This document shows positions 26,848-34,132 of a stretch of DNA of 48,671 nucleotides, piece after piece; position 1 is the stretch's first letter; each line of letters starts with the position of its first letter. Source of the stretch: Flavobacteriaceae bacterium. Lineage in GTDB: Bacteria > Bacteroidota > Bacteroidia > UKL13-3. The DNA is taken from NCBI GenBank assembly GCA_025363675.1, contig JANYDJ010000187.1:1-48671 (forward strand). Reading direction: 5' to 3'. The notes under the pieces were generated by a model. It saw only the letters and a program-made list of their open reading frames with translations, was not told the origin of the DNA and ran no database searches. A program made the translations under genes and the position numbers.

Positions 26848-29796
26848 TTATTTCAGTAAATCGTCATATAGAATAGAAAAATAATATAATGCCCCTATGG
26901 TAGGCCCACCCACTGCTTGCGAATAACGGTTATTGGTAATATTACTTCCTCCCAATTTTAGCATGGTATTATATTTAGGTAAATGATAGCTTAACATCAG
27001 ATCCAAGCTGTAATAAGCGGGAACCTTACCAAAGTGGCTAAATTCACGAAAATCATATTGATCTACCCATCGGAAATTGGTACAAAAACCAAACTGCTTC
27101 CATACTTTAATTCCCGTAATACCTAAATTTAACTTATTTTTAGGCGTATTAAATCCAGAAATAAAATCTTGTGCCAGAAAAGCAGAAGGATTAATTAAAC
27201 TATTATAATTATAATTGCCGGTAAATGTATATTTCTTAGATAAAAAATAATTGAAAGCAAAAGTAAATCCGACACAAGAAATAGGAATTTCTGAATTTAC
27301 TGAGCGACGGTATATCTGTGTGTTTTGCGGATAAAGATTATAGGGAGAAATAGTGTCATCCTTATTGGCTAGGGCGATGAACTGTTGTGCAGAAATTAAA
27401 TTGGTATACTTGTTAATATATATATTTACATCAGTTTCCAATTTCTTAAATAAAAAACTTCTCCAACCTATTTCTACTGCACGGATTTCTTCAGGCTTGA
27501 TATCTTTAATTACGGGCTTTCTTAACTGAGAAGGATCGCCTGAATTTTTATATGCCTTCACGGAGTTTTCAATATACATATTTACAAAATCGGTTCCATC
27601 AGCATTTTTCCGCACCAGTTTTAAGTCAGCAGAAGTTTGATAAAATCCCCCATAATTAAAAAATGGTGGAATCAAAATACTAACATACTGATCGTATAAT
27701 GCAGGCATACGATAACCAATTTGTGCAGAAACGCGAATATTTTGATTTCTCTTTTCTCCCAAGCTGTAATTTACGGAAGCACGTGGACTAAACTTGAGGT
27801 AAAAACGATCCATTTTGTCAAGCCTGGCAGATGCCTGTAGTTTAAGCCTCCTATTCATTAATTCTTTGCTTACTTGCACAAAACCACCAAATTCATTAAT
27901 GTATATTCTATGTTCCGCATCCGAAAAAATAGAACCCAAGCTTAATGGAGCATACAGTTTGTAATTTGCACCCGCTAATAGAGAGAACTTTTTTATGATA
28001 TCTTTAAAATCATATATATATTCAGTGTACCATATTTTCGACAAGGAGTTGAACTGACTCCCACCTTCTGAAATTTTATGTAAAGTAACTTGTTTAAATA
28101 CAGAATCGTATTCTTTGGATCCCGCAATTAAGCGTGATTGACCTAAAATGAGATTTGCAAGTGTTGAGTCAGCACCCTGCAAAATTTGATTGTAGAGTTT
28201 ACTATTATCCCCATCAGCAATTTTTCTGGCAGCAGCATCATCGCCTACTTTTATCGAATCGCCAGTGAGCATATTATAATAACCAGAATAAGCAAGTAAG
28301 TATTGCACAAACCAATTTGCATCTGGTTTTGCGGCTCTATTTATCAGTACGCCTGTTAAATTTAGATCGAAAGTTACGCCATTGTCTTCCATACTTACAT
28401 AACTTCTAAAAACATGGTTCCTCACTTTAACTTCTACTTTGTGATTTTGTATAAAGAAATTTTTTATTTGTGTTCTGTTCTCTGTTAGAAAATTGGTATT
28501 CCCATTAGCAAATCTTGATGTCCATGATATTTCAGAATATTTATTGGGGCGGTAAAAAAAGGCTATATCACTTTTTAAATTATATGATTTATAATTAAAC
28601 ATCTGGTTTTCGAGATAGCCTGTGCGTGAAATTTTTAAAGGTTTATTAATAAGTGTAATAGGGCCAAACTTGGTGGGGAATGTAGAATTTGCAGAATCAA
28701 AAATATTGCTCACCTCATCGCCACCTGTGTTCAATCCGTCGTATCCTGGGTTTTTCAGGCCCGGTTTATATCCATAAGTAGTTAAATTATTGGTATAAGA
28801 ATAATCGGAAGCATCACGATAGTCAGTGGCTTTCCAATCAGTACCTGCATAATATCCGAGTGTGAATTTATAGGCAAGTTTTTTGTTGATTAAATCGGCA
28901 TACCGAATATTGATATCATATAATGGGCTGGGAGTTGCATCTATTCCATCAACATGGTTCACACCTAATTTCGAACAGAAACTAAGTCCCCGATATTTGA
29001 ATGGATTTTTGGAAGTGGTATTCATTAAACCATTCAATGCATTGGGTCCATATAGTGCTGATGAAGAACCTGGAATAAGTTCTACTTTTTCTATGTCCAA
29101 ATCTATTGGCCCATTAAGCTGCCCCAAAGCAATGTTGAAGCCGGGCATGGCCAAATCTATATTGTCAAACTTTTGTACAAACCTTCTGTTGTATGCCGAA
29201 TTAAAACCCCTTGTATTTAATACCTTAAAATTGATACTTGTAGCAATTGCATCAACCCCTGCAAGGTTGAGCATTTGGTCGTACATGCTCAAAGAAGTAT
29301 TATATTGAATTTGTTTGGGGTCAAGGGTTTCAATAGTTACCGGGGATTCAAATTTACGCTCGTTTTTTCGGGAAGCAGAAACCACGACTTCTTTAATAAC
29401 TTCAAACTTTTGTTTAAGTTTGAAACGTATATAGTTACTATTCTCGTCAACAATTGCCGTATCTGATTCAAAACCAATATAAGAACAAGCGAGTATGTTT
29501 TTTTTTGTTAGATTCAGTTTGATAGAAAATACACCTTGTTCATTACTGTATACTATATTTTTGGTACCCACTTCAGTAATTGAAGCCAAGGTTAAATATT
29601 CATCATCTGACAGCGACTGCACGGTTCCATAAATCGTACGTGCATTTATTGCTCCTTCTGCAAGGCCAGTAGTATCAGGTGTTTCCACACGATGCCTCCG
29701 CGAGTTGGAACGGTAATCTTGGCTATATGCAGTTTGAATGATTAAAACTACATAAGCAAGCAATGATAATTTTCTGCAAATATTTATTGCCTGCAT
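26848..29796 (-). CDS. TonB-dependent receptor, paralogue 1 of a tandem pair
   Basis: 982 residues with the same architecture as its neighbour: signal peptide (VLIIQTAYSQ), the identical 18-residue segment DYRSNSRRHRVETPDTTG, carboxypeptidase-D-like domain, plug (VLNTRGFNSAYNRRF, SALYGPNALNGL) and barrel ending FYFSILYDDLLK. The pair clearly arose by tandem duplication, with the N-terminus and plug best conserved and the extracellular barrel segments diverged, which suggests related but different ligands. It begins 10 bases after the T9SS cargo gene and is probably co-transcribed with it. Confidence 0.92.
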   Translation of the reverse strand: MQAINICRKLSLLAYVVLIIQTAYSQDYRSNSRRHRVETPDTTGLAEGAINARTIYGTVQSLSDDEYLTLASITEVGTKNIVYSNEQGVFSIKLNLTKKNILACSYIGFESDTAIVDENSNYIRFKLKQKFEVIKEVVVSASRKNERKFESPVTIETLDPKQIQYNTSLSMYDQMLNLAGVDAIATSINFKVLNTRGFNSAYNRRFVQKFDNIDLAMPGFNIALGQLNGPIDLDIEKVELIPGSSSALYGPNALNGLMNTTSKNPFKYRGLSFCSKLGVNHVDGIDATPSPLYDINIRYADLINKKLAYKFTLGYYAGTDWKATDYRDASDYSYTNNLTTYGYKPGLKNPGYDGLNTGGDEVSNIFDSANSTFPTKFGPITLINKPLKISRTGYLENQMFNYKSYNLKSDIAFFYRPNKYSEISWTSRFANGNTNFLTENRTQIKNFFIQNHKVEVKVRNHVFRSYVSMEDNGVTFDLNLTGVLINRAAKPDANWFVQYLLAYSGYYNMLTGDSIKVGDDAAARKIADGDNSKLYNQILQGADSTLANLILGQSRLIAGSKEYDSVFKQVTLHKISEGGSQFNSLSKIWYTEYIYDFKDIIKKFSLLAGANYKLYAPLSLGSIFSDAEHRIYINEFGGFVQVSKELMNRRLKLQASARLDKMDRFYLKFSPRASVNYSLGEKRNQNIRVSAQIGYRMPALYDQYVSILIPPFFNYGGFYQTSADLKLVRKNADGTDFVNMYIENSVKAYKNSGDPSQLRKPVIKDIKPEEIRAVEIGWRSFLFKKLETDVNIYINKYTNLISAQQFIALANKDDTISPYNLYPQNTQIYRRSVNSEIPISCVGFTFAFNYFLSKKYTFTGNYNYNSLINPSAFLAQDFISGFNTPKNKLNLGITGIKVWKQFGFCTNFRWVDQYDFREFSHFGKVPAYYSLDLMLSYHLPKYNTMLKLGGSNITNNRYSQAVGGPTIGALYYFSILYDDLLK

Positions 29797-29806
29797 GAAT
29801 TATATA

Positions 29807-30700
29807 TTATTCAATAATAATTTTTTTAGCCAATACTTTTTCATCACCTATTATATTAATAATATAGACACCGGGAGTATAGGTGCTTGTTTGAATAGTT
29901 GAAAGGCTACCACCGATATGCTCTTTGATATATATATTTTTGCCATGCATATCAGTAATGGTAATCATTACATTTTTATCAATATTAGTATTAGTCAAAT
30001 TCAAATTTATCAAATGTTTGGCGGGATTGGGGTAAATTTCTAATTCAGTAATTTCTTTAACTATAATTCCCGTATTGCCTCCTGTTATATCAACATCATC
30101 TATAATAAGTTTACTGCCTGCTTTATTTGCTGTTATGGTACTTGAAACAAATAATACGAGTATAGTATCGGGAACTTTGGAATCAAAATAGTTAACATTT
30201 ATTTCTGTTTTTTTATATGTGGATGTAGAGTCGGTTATAATAGCTATCCCTAATCCAACAGTATCAGTTTTGTTGGTGGTGGTATTCCAGCGAGTGAGGG
30301 TAAATAGAGCAACCGCCGAATCCGTTCCCTTGGGTATATACTTATGCCAAAAAACCAATTTATCGGGGCGGTATTTATTGGAAGCACCCATAATAGGATT
30401 AAAGTTAACCAGTTTGCCCAAAAATATAGAACCGGTATAGTCAGGAATACCAGCACCCTGGGGTTTGTTGGTAACATGAATGGTGTTTATTTCGCAAGCA
30501 AAGCTACCACTATGTGCATCGGTCGATTTGTAAACTGATTGCGGATTGCCCAAGAAAGTCAACCCATTTGTAGATACCCACGCATTTGCCTCAGTACCAC
30601 TCCAGTTTTCAAAGCCACCATTAGGTACTTGGGCATTCACTTTATTACCCATCAAAAGGACAATAGCGAAGATTTGTAATGTTTTTCTCATTTTTTTCAT
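29807..30700 (-). CDS. Secreted protein with T9SS type A sorting domain
   Basis: 297 residues from MKKMRKTLQIF (or MRKTL, three codons later); the 15 extra residues of the track ORF are upstream of the signal and are unlikely. Signal peptide ends at NKVNAQ. The mature protein opens with VPNGGFENWSG, the start of a carbohydrate-binding-like jelly-roll seen in many Bacteroidota extracellular proteins. It closes with a type IX secretion sorting domain (LEIYPNPAKHLINLNL... GVYIINI... KKIIIE, about 220-297). It would be exported across the outer membrane and anchored or released. First gene of the putative operon with two TonB receptors and the kinase; it may bind their ligand at the surface. Confidence 0.85.
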   Translation of the reverse strand: MKKMRKTLQIFAIVLLMGNKVNAQVPNGGFENWSGTEANAWVSTNGLTFLGNPQSVYKSTDAHSGSFACEINTIHVTNKPQGAGIPDYTGSIFLGKLVNFNPIMGASNKYRPDKLVFWHKYIPKGTDSAVALFTLTRWNTTTNKTDTVGLGIAIITDSTSTYKKTEINVNYFDSKVPDTILVLFVSSTITANKAGSKLIIDDVDITGGNTGIIVKEITELEIYPNPAKHLINLNLTNTNIDKNVMITITDMHGKNIYIKEHIGGSLSTIQTSTYTPGVYIINIIGDEKVLAKKIIIE

Positions 30701-30764
30701 TTTGGTTTTAACAGCAAATAAAAACAATTGAGTGCAAACGAACAATTAAATTTAATGATTTAAC

Positions 30765-30794
30765 GAGGTATAATCGAATGAGGTATGATCGAAT
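30765..30794. repeat. Two tandem 15-bp repeats (GAGGTATAATCGAAT)
   Basis: GAGGTATAATCGAAT is followed directly by GAGGTATGATCGAAT, differing at one base. It lies in the short gap upstream of the T9SS gene and downstream of chrA, both on the minus strand. It could be a paired operator for the TonB operon or a chance minisatellite. Confidence 0.5.
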
Positions 30795-30833
30795 GATTTT
30801 TATTTGGTATAAAAAAGGAGCAGCACAAATATT

Positions 30834-32033
30834 TTAGCCCATGAAAGCCCCAAATACCAAAACTGCCAAAACCAGAAAAGGTGAGGCCAATTTTCCCAAC
30901 CATAAATAAGCTACCGTACCTATTATAATAGCCACATTAGCCCAGTCCATTTGTAAAGGACGCATGAGCAATACGGCAGCGGCAACTACCAATCCTGCTG
31001 AAGCGGCATTAATTCCCTCGATTGCTTTTTGCACGCGGTTATATGTTTTGAGCCGGTGCCATATTGGATGAAAAAAGAAGATAAGCAACAGCCCAGGCAA
31101 AAAAATAGCAATGCTACCAATGGCACACCCCAATATAATACCCCAGCCGCCAAGTCCGCTCAAGGCCATACCGTTCGCATAACTCGATATACTGAAAACA
31201 GGTCCTGGCAAAGCTTGGCTCATGCCCACCCCGGTCATAAAAGTTTGGTGGTCCATATAATTTTTGAACAATACATACTGGTCGTACATCATCGGAACCA
31301 ATACATTACCACCACCAAATACCAAGCTGCCATATCGGTAGGTATTTTCAAATAACAAGGCTGGTCTATTTTGCAACAGGTTGCCCAGCAGTGCCGCTAC
31401 TATCCATATGGCAAGAAAAACCCAAAGGTTTCCCCATTTGATATTGGCAAATGAGTCTTGTGGTTTCACCAAAGTTTTTCCCGTGGTAAAGTTGGTAATA
31501 AATCCTCCCAGCACCAACAAAATAGGAATAAGAACTGGGTGACTATATATAATAAGTGTGGCAGCAGTAAAAATTAAAATGAGTGCATGCACCTGATTTT
31601 TTACCATCTGGCCAGTGAAACGCAATGCCGCAAAACACATAAACCCCACAGCCATGGCAGGGATATATTGTAATACCTTAACCACATTTATATTATTGCC
31701 AAATACCGATACCATCCATGCCAACATCCCCATTAAAAAACACGAAGGCAAAACCCAAAGTGCAAGTGCAATGGCTGCAAATACAGGTCCGCTGCGGCGA
31801 TAGGCTATAGTAGTAATAGTTTGTGTGCTGGTGGGGCCGGGCAACATTTGGCAGAAGGAATTTATTTCGAGCAATTCTTCTTGGCTAATAAATCTGCGTT
31901 TCTTTACCAATACATCGCTGAACCTAATAAAATGTACTTGCGGACCACCAAAAGCAGTAAGCGATAACCAAAATACTTGCCGTAAGAACGCAAGCTTGCG
32001 TAATTCTATTATTTTTGCCCCTGCTTTATCCAT
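30834..32033 (-). CDS. chrA: Chromate transporter, ChrA family (two CHR domains)
   Basis: 399 residues, the length of bidomain CHR proteins. Two homologous halves are visible: FGGPQVHFIRF ... QMLPGPTSTQ (about 28-75) and FGGGNVLVPMMYDQYV ... QALPGPVFSISSYANG (about 235-285), each with about five membrane segments. Characterised members export chromate, apparently in exchange with sulfate-like anions, giving chromate resistance. The native role of many homologues is unknown. Single gene with its own consensus promoter; no chrB or other metal-resistance genes are adjacent. The start ATG is 20 bases from that of a divergent lipoprotein gene. Confidence 0.88.
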   Translation of the reverse strand: MDKAGAKIIELRKLAFLRQVFWLSLTAFGGPQVHFIRFSDVLVKKRRFISQEELLEINSFCQMLPGPTSTQTITTIAYRRSGPVFAAIALALWVLPSCFLMGMLAWMVSVFGNNINVVKVLQYIPAMAVGFMCFAALRFTGQMVKNQVHALILIFTAATLIIYSHPVLIPILLVLGGFITNFTTGKTLVKPQDSFANIKWGNLWVFLAIWIVAALLGNLLQNRPALLFENTYRYGSLVFGGGNVLVPMMYDQYVLFKNYMDHQTFMTGVGMSQALPGPVFSISSYANGMALSGLGGWGIILGCAIGSIAIFLPGLLLIFFFHPIWHRLKTYNRVQKAIEGINAASAGLVVAAAVLLMRPLQMDWANVAIIIGTVAYLWLGKLASPFLVLAVLVFGAFMG

Positions 32034-32050
32034 CTATTTTTTTATGACCG

Positions 32051-32080
32051 CAAATGTATCCCATCATTAAATATATCAAA
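32051..32080 (-). promoter_or_regulatory. Consensus promoter of the chromate transporter gene
   Basis: Minus-strand TTTG (32077-32080), 18-base spacer, TACATTTG (32051-32058). Transcription would start around 32044, 11 bases before the chrA ATG. The promoter overlaps the first codons of the divergent 193-aa lipoprotein gene. Confidence 0.65.
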
Positions 32081-32635
32081 CCGATTTTAATTTGTTTTTG
32101 TGCAATCGTTTTTTTTGTTTCACAGCCATCATGTAAAAATGGTGGTGGAAACCTTCGCCAAAAAAAGGTGGACAGCCTTGCCTATAGCTTAATGCAGATG
32201 GAGGATAAATTGAATGTGGATACCGATGATTTGGGAATTGAAACCCGAAAGATGGAAAAAGTTTACCGCTTGCTTCAAATAAAAGACACTGCAATTACTT
32301 TGGAAATGGGAATTCTTTTGGAGCAATATATGAATGAAATTAGAATATTTAAAGAGGTGATAGCTCACAAAGCTGAGTTGCAAAAAGAGCTGGGAGAACT
32401 AAAACAACAACTCAAAAATTTGAACCACAGTTTGAAAGAAGAAAAGATGACTGAGGAAGCATTTAAAAAAGCATTTGAAGGAGAGAAGGCAGATATACTG
32501 CATTTGGAAGAAATGGTGGAAGAGAAGTTCGAGCCTTATTTGCACATTCAATCAGAACACGCGAGAATTGCTCCCAAAATTGAGGAATATGCAGCTAAAT
32601 TTGCCGACGAAAAACCATCAAACAAAAACCACTAA
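32054..32635 (+). CDS. Coiled-coil lipoprotein, unknown function
   Basis: 193 residues. Hydrophobic signal followed by SQPSC, giving a lipidated Cys at about 27. The mature protein is highly charged and helical with heptad-like patterns (about 60-150, e.g. [19 protein letters not shown]), so it is a coiled coil in the periplasm attached to a membrane. Not assigned to a family. It lies 20 bases before pyrH and may be the first gene of the pyrH-frr transcript. Its start codon lies in the promoter of the divergent chrA, so its own promoter must be within the chrA coding region or its expression is linked to chrA. Confidence 0.75.
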   Translation: MYPIIKYIKPILICFCAIVFFVSQPSCKNGGGNLRQKKVDSLAYSLMQMEDKLNVDTDDLGIETRKMEKVYRLLQIKDTAITLEMGILLEQYMNEIRIFKEVIAHKAELQKELGELKQQLKNLNHSLKEEKMTEEAFKKAFEGEKADILHLEEMVEEKFEPYLHIQSEHARIAPKIEEYAAKFADEKPSNKNH

Positions 32636-32655
32636 ATCAATATATACTATATAAA

Positions 32656-33372
32656 ATGGAACCACTAAAATACAAACGTGTACTATTAAAACTAAGCGGC
32701 GAAAGTTTGATGGGCGATAAACAATATGGTATTGATGCAGCAGTGCTCGAGCAATATGCCACCGAGGTAAAAGCCGTGGTTGATATGGGAGTGGAGGTAG
32801 CAATAGTAATAGGAGGCGGTAATATTTTTAGAGGAGTGCAAGGGGTGGCAGGTGGAGTGGTGGACAGGGCACAGGGCGACTATATGGGTATGCTTGCAAC
32901 GGTAATTAATTCGATGGCTTTGCAGGGAGCATTAGAAAAATGTGGAATAAAAACACGCTTGCTCAGTGCTATTAAAATGGAACAAATTTGCGAACCTTTT
33001 ATTCGCCGCCGGGCTATCCGTCATTTAGAAAAAGCAAGGGTGGTGATATTTGGAGCAGGTACCGGAAACCCATATTTTACTACTGACACCGCAGCATCTC
33101 TTAGAGCTGTTGAAATTGAAGCTAACCTGGTTTTGAAAGGTACCCGTGTAGATGGAATATATACAGCCGACCCAGAAAAGGATGCTACCGCAACAAAATA
33201 TGAGGAGCTTACTTTCTCCGAAGTATATAAACAAGGACTCAATGTGATGGACCTAACTGCTATAACACTTTGCCAGGAAAACAAATTGCCCCTTGTAGTT
33301 TTTGATATGAATAAACAAGGAAATTTTAAAAAGCTAATGATGGGAGAAAAAATAGGAACACTGGTGAAGTGA
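32656..33372 (+). CDS. pyrH: UMP kinase (uridylate kinase)
   Basis: Cytoplasmic hexameric enzyme phosphorylating UMP to UDP with ATP in pyrimidine nucleotide synthesis. 238 residues, typical. Amino acid kinase fold with KLSGESLMG (residues 9-17), [10 protein letters not shown] (52-61), [18 protein letters not shown] and [17 protein letters not shown]; the C-terminal [23 protein letters not shown] is characteristic. The neighbour is frr, the order found in many bacteria (pyrH-frr), here with a palindromic repeat inserted between the two. Confidence 0.97.
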   Translation: MEPLKYKRVLLKLSGESLMGDKQYGIDAAVLEQYATEVKAVVDMGVEVAIVIGGGNIFRGVQGVAGGVVDRAQGDYMGMLATVINSMALQGALEKCGIKTRLLSAIKMEQICEPFIRRRAIRHLEKARVVIFGAGTGNPYFTTDTAASLRAVEIEANLVLKGTRVDGIYTADPEKDATATKYEELTFSEVYKQGLNVMDLTAITLCQENKLPLVVFDMNKQGNFKKLMMGEKIGTLVK

Positions 33373-33374
33373 TA

Positions 33375-33455
33375 GTAATAAGTCATTAGTCGTTAGTCAT
33401 TAGTGGCTGACGCCGAATGGCACTAACGACTAACCACTAATTAACTAACCACTAA
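33375..33455. repeat. Core repeat, copy D, with TTAGTCA-type arms
   Basis: Same core as the other copies in reverse orientation (GCTGACGCCGAATGGC, 33406-33421), but the arms are built of a different unit. The left arm is TTAGTCGTTAGTCATTAGTG and the right arm CACTAACGACTAACCACTAA. The arms still pair well with each other. Inserted between pyrH and frr. The change of arm sequence with kept complementarity is the key oddity of the family. Confidence 0.85.
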
Positions 33456-33471
33456 AAAAATAATTTTGATT

Positions 33472-34035
33472 ATGAATGAATTAATAAAACCTATGATTGA
33501 CGGCATGGAAAGTGCCATGGAAAAATGTATGAGTCATACCGAGCACGAGTTCTCTAGAATTAGGGCAGGTAAGGCAACACCTAATATGTTGGACAGTGTG
33601 CAGGCAGAAGTATATGGTATGAGAATGCCATTGAACCAAACTGCAACAGTAGGCACATCCGATGCTCGCACACTCGTAATTACACCATTCGATAAAACGT
33701 CTATCGGACCTATCGAACGTGGTATTACAGAAGCCAATTTGGGTTTTAACCCAACAAACGATGGTAATGTTATTCGCATAACGGTGCCTGCACTAACCGA
33801 AGACCGTCGCCGCGATTTGGTGAAGAATGTGAAAGCTGCAGCAGAACATGCCAAGGTTACCATACGCAACGAACGCAAAGATTATAATGAACTTATACGC
33901 AAACTAAAAGCTGATGGTATGAGCGAAGATGATATGAAAGCGGGCGAAGATAAAATTCAGCAAATTACCAATGCAAATGTGGCTAAAATTGATAGCTTAA
34001 TGGCTGCAAAAGAAAAAGAAATAATGACTGTTTAA
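33472..34035 (+). CDS. frr: Ribosome recycling factor
   Basis: Releases ribosomes from mRNA after termination together with EF-G. 187 residues from ATG at 33472 (MNELIKP). The track start TTG at 33466 adds two residues, while the ATG start aligns exactly with the family length (35 residues up to RIRAGKA). Landmarks: RIRAGKATPNMLD, ITVPALTEDRRRDLVKNVK and IRNERKDYNELIRKLK. Follows pyrH. The stop is followed by another copy of the palindromic repeat. Confidence 0.96.
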   Translation: MNELIKPMIDGMESAMEKCMSHTEHEFSRIRAGKATPNMLDSVQAEVYGMRMPLNQTATVGTSDARTLVITPFDKTSIGPIERGITEANLGFNPTNDGNVIRITVPALTEDRRRDLVKNVKAAAEHAKVTIRNERKDYNELIRKLKADGMSEDDMKAGEDKIQQITNANVAKIDSLMAAKEKEIMTV

Positions 34036-34038
34036 AAT

Positions 34039-34131
34039 AGTAATAAGGAGTAAGGGATAAGGAGTAAGTGCCATACGGCGTTAGCTCCTCACCCCTTGCT
34101 CCTCACTCCTTACCCCTAATTCCTATCCTCT
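34039..34131. repeat. Core repeat, copy E, directly before the transglycosylase start
   Basis: Left arm AATAAGGAGTAAGGGATAAG, core GCCATACGGCGTTAGC (34070-34085), right arm CTCCTCACCCCTTGCTCCTC and further CCTTACCCC units. The right arm ends 1-2 bases before the TTG start of the 690-aa gene, so the repeat forms the entire leader of that gene if it is transcribed from upstream, and it would sequester the translation start region in a hairpin. Confidence 0.8.
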
Positions 34132-34132
34132 C

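Noticed and set aside
23865-29796. SusC/SusD polysaccharide-utilisation locus
   Set aside because: No SusD-like lipoprotein or glycoside hydrolase is present next to the TonB receptors.
33461-33468. TAATTTTG as promoter of frr
   Set aside because: It ends only 3 bases before the ATG, so transcription would begin inside the gene; frr is more likely transcribed from upstream with pyrH.
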